DNA of 64,000 bases, from the NCBI GenBank assembly GCA_032716605.1, contig CM064519.1:24266191-24330190 (forward strand), read 5' to 3'. How positions within the stretch are numbered: the stretch's first letter is position 1; the number at the start of each line of letters is the position of its first letter. Made by a program: the position numbers and the translations under genes. This document shows, piece by piece, positions 21,046 through 31,126 of the stretch. The notes below the pieces were generated by a model. That model ran no database searches. It was not told where the DNA came from and worked only from the letters and a program-made list of their open reading frames with translations. The stretch comes from Paralithodes platypus. Taxonomy: Eukaryota; Arthropoda; Malacostraca; Decapoda; Lithodidae.

Positions 21046-22184
21046 TTTTTTGTTTAATATTAGTTTAACCAGACCACTGAGCTCCACAAAAGAACTCTCG
21101 TAGGGCTGGCCCAAAGGATTCGATCAAGATATATTACTAAACAAGTCAAGATGATAAATGTTTACTTATGGTCCCGTTAAAAAATCCTCAAGTAACCTAT
21201 CAAAAACTGTTCAGGGGACTGGTTAGAACTTGTAGGATGTTTAATTGAATGTCGGAAATCAGTATTTACTGAGAAATAACAGTCTTAAAATGCGCTATGG
21301 GTCACCCATAATATTATATTATATTATATTATATTATATATTATATTATATTATATTATATTATATTATATTAGGGTTGGGTTAGGTTAGGTTAGGTTAA
21401 TCTAATCGAATATAATATTTGTACATTTTGGGCAGTGGGTATGTGGCGGCGTACAGACCCTCCCGTAAAACATAGCGCATTTTAAGACTTTTATTTCTCA
21501 GTAAATACTGACTTCCGACATTCAATTAAACATCCTACAAGTTCTAACCAGTCCCCTGAACAGTTTTTAATAGGTTACTTGAGGATATTTTAACGGGACC
21601 ATAGGTAAATTTTTACCGTCAAGATAGATAGGGAAGGGCAGGAGGGGAACAAATGGAGGAAGGTGAAGACACGCAGAAATTTCTCGCCATTTCACCAGTT
21701 CAGCCGGACCACATGAGCTCCACATCAGAGCTCTTATAGGGCAGGGCCGAAGGATGAGGCAAGAACTGCTACACCGCAACACCAACCAAGAAGTGATCAA
21801 GGGCGAACAATGAAAGATCAGGTCAAAGGTAGAAAAAAAAATCACAGCAAGATGCAAAAAATGCATTACCGAAGGGAATCAAGTCAGTCCGGCCACAGCA
21901 GCAACCGAAGAGACAAAACGGGTCAGGAGTCGACTACCTAGCCAGGCCAGGGAGACATGAGATATAGGCTGCCCGAGGACAGCCAAATGGGACAGAATAA
22001 GAATAGAAGGGGAAAAACATAGAATGAGGAAAGAAAAACTACTCAAAACTAGTCAAGCTGATGACGAAAGCTCGAGGGGAGGAGGAAAATAACCCTAGCC
22101 CTCCCCCATCAAGCCCCAGTTGCCTGCTCCGAAGCCCCCCAACCGCGCCAAAGGAGAGTAGTACCAAGGGTGTGTGAGTCCTTG
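21033..22184 (-). mobile_element. Retroposon G, copy 1, with 12-bp target duplication
   Basis: TGTGAGTCCTTG occurs at 21033-21044 and again at 22173-22184, flanking about 1.13 kb that splits LINE4. Without the inner hAT-like MITE the insert is ~654 bp, equal to the G part of copy 2 (48433-52366 minus LINE3, ~653 bp). It carries ACCAGACCACTGAGCTC and AGGGCTGGCCC-AAGGATT blocks, and a T-rich left edge that suggests minus orientation with an A-rich tail. No long frame exists. A long SINE or non-autonomous LINE derivative fits; the partner is unknown. Confidence 0.75.
21145..21625. mobile_element. hAT-like foldback MITE (465 bp) with 8-bp target duplication
   Basis: GTCAAGAT at 21145-21152 and 21618-21625 flanks an element whose arms of about 140-150 bp are complementary (TCCCGTTAAAAAATCCTCAA near 21172 pairs with GAGGATATTTTAACGGGA near 21580). 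Retroposon G copy 2 has the empty site, GAGTCAAGATAGAGAGGG near 48540. Eight-bp duplications are typical of hAT elements. The loop holds an ATATT run (21310-21375) and GGTTAGGTTAGGTTAGG. Confidence 0.8.
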
Positions 22185-22640
22185 TACATCTTCATTATCA
22201 CATATACCAACCACTCCTCTATACCAAGTTTTCTAATAGCCCACTGTACAAAACCTCTGGGCACCTTATCAAAGGCCTTCTCCAGGTCTACAAACACAAA
22301 GTACAGATCCCTATCTTTAAGTAAACATCTTATCTGCAGCTGCTAGTACAACATTCTGGCATAAAATCGAATTGCATATCATCGATAGAGATGCTTTCCC
22401 TGATTATACCTTCAAAGACTTTCTCTCAGGCCTTCATGATTTGATAAAGTGTTTTCAGGCCCCTATAATTTCCACCGTCTAACGAATCCCCCTTACCCTT
22501 ATATAAGTACTTTTACGCCATTCGTCTGGGATTCTTTCCTCTCTAATTATGGAGTTTAGTAGCTCAGTGGCCAATCTCACTCCTAGGTCACCTGAGGCTT
22601 TTATTTTTTTTCAGACCTCTCCCACCCAAGTGATTTAGAT
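22173..22640 (-). pseudogene. LINE4 (RTE-like) reverse transcriptase remnant, N-terminal half
   Basis: The minus strand carries FVDLEKAFDKVPRGFVQWAI, the RT motif A region, followed by degraded RT frames up to about 22600 (an IRPIPKSPG-like trace is not readable). It continues at 20040-21045 after removal of retroposon G. It is dead through stops and indels. Confidence 0.7.
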
Positions 22641-23094
22641 TTAGGCTATTGTCAATTTGTCATCATCATAGCCTTTATAGGTAAAATTTGAAGAGACCCC
22701 AGACAGCTTTTTTACTAGTTAATTTAATTTCATTTGATTGTTTTCTTTGATATACAGTGTTGTTTTATACCGAGGACTGTCGCATTTTAGTATTTTCAAC
22801 ATTAGCCTAACCTAAGCTAACCGAAAACTAACCGATGGTCTAAACCCAGCTCACGTTCCCTGTTTATGGGTGCGCGACGGTCTAAACCCAGCTCACGTTC
22901 CCTGTTTATGGGTACGCAATGGTCTAAACCCAGCTCACGTTCCCTGTTTATCGGTGCACAATCCAACAGTTTCTCGTATTTCACTTATAGTGAATTTGCG
23001 ACGGTAATTACATGTACACCAACATAGTATCGTCCATGAAACTTCTAGAACACTGATAATTATCGATGGGGCTCGTATCCGGGTTGTCTTCAAT
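22641..23094. repeat. Unassigned region with a 42-bp triplicate
   Basis: GGTCTAAACCCAGCTCACGT begins at 22837, 22879 and 22921, an exact 42-bp period with GTTCCCTGTTTATGGGTGCG following. The remainder holds no recognised gene. Confidence 0.75.
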
Positions 23095-23200
23095 TTTATG
23101 TATGTATATGCTCAGGCCCAATCCCCACTTTTCCATTTTTTTTTTTTTTTTTTTTTCTTGGGGGTGGCCGACTCAAGACAGACCAAGAACAGGAAAACAC
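23095..23200 (-). mobile_element. Family B 3' end fragment
   Basis: ATGCTCAGGCCCAATCCCCA, a T-run, then GGGGGTGGCCGACTCAAGAC is the inverted family B terminus. It shares the CAGGCCC-ATCCCCACTTTTCC version with 63955-64000. The T-run at 23139-23157 expanded within the stem-loop region. Confidence 0.6.
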
Positions 23201-23424
23201 AAAACACAAGACGATACTTTCGGAAAAATATCGGTTTAAAAAAGAAGCGTAACGATCATAACCGAGAGCGTGTAGGCTAAATAGCCAATCACCGCGAAAG
23301 GTTGCTTGAATTTAGGATAACCAAAAAACAAAAAATTAAGAGGTAGATGGAGACACTCATCCTCCACTCATTTTTACCAGTGCTGCTCTTTAAACCAGTC
23401 ACCTCTATCCTAGGCTACATTAGC

Positions 23425-24310
23425 CTAACCATGTCAAGAAAGCCATTGATTCCATCTCTCCGGACGCAGCAGCCGGTCCTGACGGCTTCCATGCACAGCT
23501 GTTGAAAAACTGCAAAAGAGAACTAGCCAAACCACTCCAAATACTCTGGTCACTCTCATTAGAAGCTGGTACTGTACCGGTATCTCTTAAGACAGCCATC
23601 ATAACCCCTATTCACAAGGGAGGAAGCAAAGGTCTAGCCAACAAGTACAGACCGGTAGCACTTACATCCCACCTTGTCAAGATTTGTGAGAGAGTTATCC
23701 GAACGAAGATGGTAGAGTTTCTGGGAAAAAAGGGAGCCTTCAACAATGGACAGCACGGCTTTAGGCAGGGGCGTTCGTTTCTGTCCCAGCTCCTACTTCA
23801 CCATGAGAGAGTCCTCGAAAATATCCAAGATGGCCATAACACGGACATCATCTACCTAGACTTCGCTAAGGCCTTTGATAAAGTGGACCATGGGATTCTC
23901 CTAAACAAACTCCGAAACCATGGCATCAAGGGCCCACTTGGAAGATGGCTTCACAGTTTCTTGACGGGGAGAACTCAGCAAGTGTCAGTCCAAGGAGAGT
24001 TGTCCGACCCTAGGCAGGTTTTGAGTGGAGTTCCGCAGGGTTCCGTACTTGGTCCACTTCTCTTCATAATACACATAAATGACATAGCCTAGACATGAAC
24101 CTGGAGCACTCCGAAGCAACCTTATTTGCAGATGACACCAGGATAAAGAAGCAAATTACACAAATTGAAAACTCAAAAAATCTCCGAGAGGACCTAAATA
24201 AAGTACTAACTGGGCAACAACAAATAATATGGCCCTTAACGGGGACAAATTTGAACTAATACAGTACGGAACAAACAAAGCCCTGAAACAACAAAGCACT
24301 GGCTGGGTAG
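23425..24310 (+). pseudogene. LINE2 reverse transcriptase, 5' segment (first of three)
   Basis: The frame reads AAAGPDGFHAQLLKNC, then PIHKGGSKGLANKYRPVALT (RT block), GQHGFRQGRS, IIYLDFAKAFDKVDHG (motif A, catalytic D) and SGVPQGSVLGPLLFIIHIND (motif B), up to a stop near 24092. The following ADDT box is shifted in frame (near 24130). 5'-truncated near 23425. LINE1 interrupts it after about 24310; the next LINE2 piece is 35972-36407 and the last 45941-46376. The motif set fits the Jockey/CR1 group. Confidence 0.85.
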
Positions 24311-25140
24311 GCTAGGCAGCTGTGTCGTGCTCGTGTTAAATAAATGCCAAACAATCACACACAATGAATAGAAGGTCGAGCAGAAATGACGACAGAAGAG
24401 AAAAGTGCAGTGTATGCGGATACTTCACAAAGTTAGATCAAAATATGAGGTGTAATAACTGCAAGAAATAAGATGACGAAGAGACGGCGGATGCATGTGG
24501 AATGTGCAACAAGAAGGTCCGGTATGGAGAAAAGGGCATTGCATGTGACTCTTGCAAAGCCTGGTTTCACCCATGATGCGGTAAGGTCAGTGATGGACTA
24601 TATGCAGCAATTGAGAGAGCACCAGGAGAAGTGCCATGGTTTTGCACAATATGCAAGCCAAGCATGCTGAAATGCTGCGATGAAATGAGAAGATTGAAGG
24701 AAGAAAACCAAAACATAAGAAAGGAATTAAAACAGGTGGAGGAGCAGAATGACTGTCTGAAGAACAAAATTAAGGAATTAAATAGGAAGTGAAGTGTGAA
24801 GGAAAACCAAGTTGTTGATATGGCAGTGGATAGGGTAATGAAAAAGTTAGAGGAGAAAGAGGACACAGATAGAAGGAAGAAAAATGTAGTACTGTATAAT
24901 GTACCAGAGTCAGAAGCTGATACAGGTAAGGAAAGACAGGCTGAGGATGAAGACATATGTTTAGAATTGTTTAAGAACCAATTAGAAGAGGAAGATGTCA
25001 CGATAAACAAGGTGATAAGACTAGGGAAAAAAGAAGGAGGAAGAGTTAGGCCAGTTCTGGTAAAGATGGAAGATGAACAAATGAAGTGGAAGATAATAAG
25101 CAAGGCTAAAAAAAATAAAGAATGTACAAGACCCAGTAGT
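24311..25140 (+). pseudogene. LINE1 ORF1, PHD finger plus coiled-coil protein (broken)
   Basis: The frame from ATG 24364 reads a C-x2-C region, then CGMCNKKV, CDSCKAWFHP, CGK and WFCTICKP: a C4HC3 PHD finger at about residues 38-100. A charged heptad-rich stretch follows (KEENQNIRKELKQVEEQND), then the ENQVVDMAVDRVMKKLEEKE region and NVVLYNVPESEAD, an RRM-like part of ORF1p. PHD-bearing ORF1 proteins are known in CR1/L2-type LINEs. There are in-frame stops near 24470, 24575 (inside the PHD) and 24790, and a frameshift in the A-run near 25113. A charged segment follows to 25417. Confidence 0.8.
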
Positions 25141-25440
25141 TAAAAAGATAGGAATAGCACAAGACATGAATACAGAGAAAAGACTGGAAAACAAGAAGCT
25201 GGTAGAAGAAATGAAAGCAAAAAGACAAGCAGGAGGTAGATGGATCATCAAGAAAGGTAAGATAGTAGAGATAAAGAATAATAGAGATGGAAGAGGACAA
25301 GCTCAGGAAAGGGTAGACCCGGTAGAGGAAGAACAGGAAGACGAGACTGTCGAGACAGAACAAATGCCACCATTAGAATCTGAGGAGGAAACAGAAGATA
25401 ATAGGCCTAATAACTGAAATAGGTCTAGGCCTTAAGGTAA

Positions 25441-25560
25441 CAAAAGAGAGTGAATTTCTTATGTTCAAATTTAAATTAATTAATATACAAGGACTTACTA
25501 AAACAAAACAAATAGAAATATATGAACTAATTGATGAAAACACAATAATATGTATTAATT
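25441..25560 (+). pseudogene. LINE1 endonuclease, N-terminal fragment
   Basis: FKFKLINIQGLTKTKQIEIY then LIDENTIICIN is the first strand of an exonuclease-endonuclease-phosphatase fold. It is cut after the ICIN codons by the Penelope-like element and resumes at 29845 with ETQFKIRS-type sequence, giving the usual E-T catalytic box across the junction. Confidence 0.75.
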
Positions 25561-26664
25561 AAAATGTAAAACTTGCAAACTAAACAAACCAAAATTGGGA
25601 GAAGGACAATATAAAGTCAAATTAAATTATCAAAATCGCTATGTGGAAACAACGCTTACTAAAATGAAAATTATTAAATAAAAGAACACAATCCACCACA
25701 TAGGGTGTACATTACTACATGAGCAAGTTAATCTGTTTCCCAAGCAAACTAATCGCACATATAACAACGCACTATCGTCACGTTAAAGGAAGTAGTCAAG
25801 TTTGGGAAGTCCGGGACGTTCTGGCAAATTTTACTAAACTCTGCATGAACAAAGAAACTACATGTTAAATGTCAAAATATTATTTAAAATCAAATTTGCA
25901 ACATGACAAGACATTAACAATAGTACAAAATACAAATATTGATAAGATATCTATACTATTACAAAATAATATATAAAATACAGTACAGCACTCACTAACG
26001 ATAGTGCTATCGGGTAGGTACCTGTAAGCATAGCATGCCTCAAGTGACCCCTATCAATAACTACCCTACAAATAACCTACATGTATAGCACAAAGAAACT
26101 AAGGAAATCGTAAAAGTAAGCAATTGATACTATCGACAATGAATACATATAATATAAAGACAAATAATTGCAAAATATGAAGTAACAACAGATTTAAACA
26201 AAGAGTACTCTTTTAACAAGAACAATACATTTAAAAAATCATCAATATTAATATTAATAATAGAAAAAGAAAAAGAAAAAGATAAACAATAAATACAGAC
26301 AAAAAACAATAAATACAGACAAAAAGTAAGCAGAGGTTATACAAGAAACTTCAAGTTAAAAATGCTTGATTAAAATTATTGATGTCAAATTTTAGAATAG
26401 TCACAATAATTGACCCTAAAAAGATTAAATTTATGGAACAATTTACTTGCCTCAAAACCTCTGTCCACTAAGAGTCTGTATAGTAACCTAGCTCTAGCCC
26501 AAAAGTCATCTACTTTAGTGCAGATTTTACAAAATCTTATTAACTGGGAATAAAAACAATTATAAGTTATTTTACTATCGATATTACTACTAGGGAAAGG
26601 AAAGTTTATTACGTTAAAATTAAAATCATCAACTTTGTGATATACTTTAAGTATGCACTGTTCA

Positions 26665-26981
26665 TTAACCCGGGAACTGTGGGGAAACTCTTAAGAGTTC
26701 CCCCGGCGGACTGCGGGGAGACTTTTAAGAGTGAGTGAAAAAAAAAATCAACTTTTGACATCGAAAAAAAAAAAAAAAAAAAAGAAAATGTTTTTTATTT
26801 TTATTTTTGGCCCCTGGGCCATGCAAAATCTCAGTCCTCTACCTCCCCTCCTTCCCCACTTTCCTCCTCTCCTTCAGTTATCACCTATTTTCCCTGTTAT
26901 TTCCTTATTCTGAGGTATATTTTCGTGCTAACATTAGCGAGTTGCAAGCAGGGTGTTGTCATCACTGATGGCAAGCGAGTG

Positions 26982-27030
<49 letters not shown>

Positions 27031-27747
27031 CGATCGACTGTGTCTCAGTGGCCTTGGGGGAAATTGGCGGGAAAGCAGCTTGCCTCACCCATACATTATA
27101 CAACTCGCGGGCTATATCTCCGATTTTGACCATCCAAACGCTTTTTTCACTCGTTTTATTGTTGTTTCAGGTTAATACCTTTATAATCAACCCATAATAG
27201 GCGCATATGGATAAGTATTGATGCTATTAATGGCACAATGAATATTTTAGTGACGGAAACACCTCAAATACGTCAGCACAGGGGGACGTTTCCAATTACC
27301 CCATATGGTGATGGGCTGGTCTATCAGAGTGAGAACTGAGCGATCTCTGCCATACCCATAGCTTACTCTGACTGTTCCTTTTACTTATATATTTTCTAGA
27401 TCCCAAGTGACGGCGTCTTTTCTGTGGATTGACCTCCCAATCTACCAAGATTGGAAGCCAAAGCGTCACATTTTTCCTTTGCCACTCAACTTTCTCTTCA
27501 TAATTGCTGAGGGGCACAGGGCCCTGGGTGGGGCTTTGGTTTCCCGGGCGTTTCCGCACCCTCCTCAGCTCCCCGCCATGGAGTGGCTTCGGTCACCCAG
27601 GCTTTATTGTGGTCCGCAGGCGAGGGTTCTGTGGGGGCGCTCGGCTATGGCCTTGGCCTTGCTCGGGGCCTTGGGGCTGTTCGGCCAGGCAGCTTGGGGA
27701 ACAACAACAACAACAACAACAACCCCCATGCGCACTTGTTAGGTTAA
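26665..27747 (+). mobile_element. TTAA-flanked element, family T1, copy 2, carrying a nested insert
   Basis: TTAA at 26665-26668 and 27744-27747. The uninterrupted sequence is present in copy B near 55893-55920 (GCACTGTTCATTAACAATCT) with a single TTAA. This copy has an expanded GA run (about 26983-27028) compared with the other T1 copies. A 419-bp insert (27303-27721) splits its right end. Confidence 0.92.
27303..27721 (+). mobile_element. LINE5-related 3' fragment with (AAC)n tail
   Basis: The right end reads SAMALALLGALGLFGQAAWG in translation, matching the C-terminus of LINE5 (AMAFLRDSGLFGQAA, minus strand near 57870), followed by an (AAC)7 tail. It sits between ATTACCCC and CCCCCATGCGC of T1. 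The left ~220 bp has no match elsewhere in the window, so this may be another LINE5 subfamily or a SINE that borrowed the LINE5 tail. Confidence 0.65.
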
Positions 27748-28547
27748 CAATCTCTATATTTATATCAAGAACATTTTCAACTTTATAATTTACGTTACAT
27801 TGTGTGAGGGGAATAGAATTAGGGTAAATAAGTTTAGCAACTTGATTAAAATTTAACAAATTGCAAACGAGAATATCATCAATATATCTACTATTATTAC
27901 TTAACAATTTAGCAAGTGCTAATTTTTCTGGGATTTTATTTTTCTTGCTACTGTCAACTGTCTTTTATATATTTAAATTCTAAAGCAAGCAAGAATAAGT
28001 CTGCAATTAAAGGGCTAGCATTTCCACCCATAGGAATTCCTAATATTTGTTTGAAAATGTAAGGCCCGAATTTAACATAAGTATTGAAAAGGAGGAATTT
28101 AAGGGCATCTTTAAGTTTAGTTCTATCAAAATATACAGAACTAGTGGGAGTAGAGCTAAGTGATGCATTATTAGAATATGTATAAACATTTATGAAATAA
28201 TTACCATTCCTAACGAACCTGTCAAAGTGCAAATCTATAATAAAGCAAAGCTCTGAATATACTAAATCTAAAGGCAAATTGGTATACAAAGTTGAAAAGT
28301 CGAAGCTATGTACCGAGGTAACTTTCGGCATGGTATTTATTTTATCAATAACTTCTAACGAATTGTCAACACTCCAATAATAGTTAATGCCAGTTCTTCT
28401 CATGATGGTATTACAATATCTTTTATGAGTACTTTTAATGTATTTTAAGCAATTTACGACTTGTTCTGATAGAGTTTTAGTGGTAGCAAATTTTGCTCCG
28501 GCAATAAAGCGACATTTATAAGGTCTTTTATGAAATTTAGGTAACAT
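27748..28547 (-). pseudogene. Penelope-like reverse transcriptase, catalytic part (copy A)
   Basis: The 197-residue frame (28547-27954) starts MLPKFHKRPYKCRFIAGAKF and contains SFDFSTLYTNLPLDLVYSEL (motif A) and QILGIPMGGNASPLIADLFL (motif B), both in the style of Penelope-type RTs. It stops after KYIKDS because copy A lacks two bases present in copy B (56738-56745 region). The next frame holds NNSRYIDDILVCN, motif C with the catalytic DD. The enzyme would copy RNA at a nicked target; this copy cannot make a complete protein. Confidence 0.8.
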
Positions 28548-28710
28548 GTATAATTTTGCAATGCACTTGTTCTTATCAGAAAGTTTAATATCAAATGTTA
28601 TATTTTTCTTGGTATGTTCATCGATTAAGTTATCAATATTCAGATTATTTTGAATTTCATAAACAGAATTACCGCAAATATTTTTACGTAATATGTTACC
28701 TTTAATGCCT

Positions 28711-29837
28711 AATTATTTTTTCATGTTTTCAAGATAAAATTTCTTACATGTGAAGCTATAATTATTGCTGGCTTTATCTACTGTAGTGATTACAAAATGT
28801 TTATGTAAATTTATTAAATCAGCTTTAAGCTTATTATAATTATAGTCTATAAAATCTGAAAGATTAAATTCATTTTTAAGCGAGAAAAATTTATTTCTAA
28901 TTAACTTAATTAATAATTTAGACCATGCTTCTAGTTCTCTCGCATCGCAGCACACAATTTTTAACAATTTATCTTTTAATTTATTGACTGAAAAAACAAT
29001 ATCTTTTAAAATTATGTCCCATGTTACTTTATTACTCCCTATTCTAAATGTAAACCCTTTACGACATAGCTCCGCTAATTTGTTGTTTGCAAAATGTTGA
29101 ACTAGTTCTACATCACCTGTTAATATGTGACATATCGGACTATAAATGAACTTTGCTAGTGCATCACGTCTGCTAGCTGGCATATCCATGATTCTTTCAC
29201 ACACGCATTTATTATTATTGAAAATATCATTATCTGAAAGATTTCCTAAAACTTTATTATAATTACAAATAATAGACCCAACAGGTCGTTCATATGAATA
29301 CACTATTAATGGTTTGAAATCTTTAGAACCATCTGGTAACATGGACTTAACTTTCTTTGAATTAATAAGACTGTTAACATTAATTTTGTCTAAAATTTTA
29401 GAGGAATAATTTAAAGTGGACGTGACTTTATCTTTAATACGGTTATCTTTGGATTTCTTAGAATTAGCTCTAATATATCCCATAAAAGCAAAGACTATAT
29501 TCTTAAATTTATATGTGAAATTATGTTTATTGTTTAGAATATTTTCTATAAAAGGAGCAAAACTTTTCTTTTGTAGGCCTTTCAATGAATCTTTTAATTT
29601 TTTAATTCCGAAATTTCGATATAATGAATATAAATTATTAACAATAATTTTAATATCAGACCTGTTTTTCTTTTTATTAAATGTATTTAGTCTTCTATTA
29701 CCGTGTCTACCAGGTCTTCTGTTTAAAACAGGGAAGTTAAAATATGGGTTATTAAAATCGTTTTTTAATAAATCTTTATACAAAATGTTGCCTACATTTT
29801 TTATTTGATTGTTAAGTCCAAATGGATAGATGGTCAT
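28711..29837 (-). pseudogene. Penelope-like polyprotein, N-terminal region (copy A)
   Basis: 374 codons from ATG 29837. The first ~150 residues are basic (RRPGRHGNRRLNTF, KKNRSDIKIIVNN). The middle has CERIMDMPASRRDALAKFIY then ILTGDVELVQHFANNKLAEL, and the end reads VITTVDKASNNYSFTCKKFY, which in this RT family leads straight into the palm domain. The stop at 28713-28711 is in frame with the downstream 28547 segment, so one nonsense change separates the two. AT-rich codon use is stronger than in the DIRS or LINE3 genes. Confidence 0.75.
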
Positions 29838-29844
29838 TAATTAA

Positions 29845-30477
29845 CCGAGACACAATTTAAAATAAGAAGCATAAATATTGACAGTAATTTAGAAATATTT
29901 GAAAGTATGAAAGAATTAAATGATAAGAAAGGAGGTTTAATAATGATGTTTAGAAAGAACAATAATATCAAACTTACTAAAGTAGAAAATAAACAAAGAT
30001 TTTTTATATGTCAAAGGAGAAATTCATGGTAAGCATGTACATGTGATCACAGTGTATTTCTCGGTGAATGACAACGAGCGAAATAAAACCTTAAAGAGAG
30101 AAATTGAAAAAACCCTAGATGATATAGAAGATAATATGTATATAAACCTTGGAGACTTTAACGGGCATGTTGGTTTTAAAGGTACTCAAAAAATAGATAA
30201 CAACGGTAAACTAATAATAGAATGGATGGAAAAATATAATATGATTATGCTCAATGACGACCCAGAGTGTAGAGGAGAGACAACATGGAGTAGGAGTGAA
30301 CAAAAAAGTACAATAAATTTTGTTCTGGTATCAAACAAACTATATGACATATATAGGAAGATGTATATAGATGAAGCACAGGAAGTATTTGATCTATCGG
30401 ATCACAATTTAATTCAAGTATTTTATGAAATGAAAGATCTAAAAGGAAAAATATATAATAGTAAAAAATGGGAGGAC
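29845..30477 (+). pseudogene. LINE1 endonuclease domain, main part
   Basis: The frame from about 30043 reads VITVYFSVNDNERNKTLKRE, then YINLGDFNGHVGFKGTQK (GDFN box), TTWSRSEQKSTINFVLVS and FDLSDHNLIQVFYEMK (SDH box), the APE-type endonuclease core that nicks the target for reverse transcription. The part before 30043 contains a frame break near 30030. It is cut by a foreign insertion near 30477. Confidence 0.85.
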
Positions 30478-31126
30478 AAAGTATATTACAAAACATGTTA
30501 TGCCCTGTTTTTCTACAGGTTTAACTTGGGTAATGTGAGTTCTAAATGACTGGGTATATAAGGCTGCATGCACAATACAAGATATGAGGAATAGAGAACA
30601 CAGAAACACATGGTAGCAAGTTACATGATCACGTTTATTTATATGCCACTGCAGAATACTCGTGTAAGACAATATAATAGAATCGAACAACACTAGCATA
30701 AGTGGATCTGGATGGAGCCTAGTCTCCCACTTCCAACGTTCAGGTATTAATCTTCTGATCATCTACTTCTCGGATGTAAGAACATACATAGATATAATTA
30801 TGGCTCTCTGATGTGTTGGCATTGGCTCAACGTCGGGACAGGGCATGGGTGTTTTTAATATGAATGTATATTCCTGTTCATCATCTTTGTAGTTAGGAGT
30901 GTAGGACACGAGGGGGTAGTGTACAGTCATGAGGTGTGGAAAAAAGGTCAGTTTAGAAGGGGTATCTAGGTGCGGCCTGGAGCTGCTTAGCCCTGCGGGC
31001 TTGGGCCTGTCTGAATTGGCTGGCTCGGTCAGCTGGTCCTTTCGTTCTGTGGACCTTTCCTTTGGGTGTTTCTGTGTGGTGTTCGTTCGTGGCTTCTGTG
31101 GTGGGCTTCTCGTTCTGGGGCATTTT
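30478..31126. mobile_element. Unidentified ~650-bp insertion in LINE1
   Basis: The LINE1 frame stops at KKWEDKV and resumes DENSLRNFILELENK at about 31133. The intervening DNA contains TATTACAAAACATGTTATGC at the left and GTTCTGGGGCATTTTAAAAC at the right. A minus-strand proline/arginine-rich frame of ~115 codons covers 30763-31120 but matches nothing I recognise. It could be a solo LTR or SINE; no terminal repeat is evident. Confidence 0.55.

Larger units (their letters stand above)
25559..29838 (-). mobile_element. Penelope-like element copy A
   Basis: This element interrupts the LINE1 endonuclease. Its minus-strand protein has two main readable segments (29837-28713 and 28547-27954) in the same frame, separated by a stop at 28713-28711, plus a later RYIDDILV segment. 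From 25561 to 26664 it matches copy B (52540 onward) nearly base for base. A T1 element splits it at 26665-27747. No GIY-YIG endonuclease frame was seen at either end. Confidence 0.8.

Noticed and set aside
27504..27788. Gln/Thr-repeat proteins near the AAC repeat
   Set aside because: These are translations of the (AAC)n tail of a LINE fragment.
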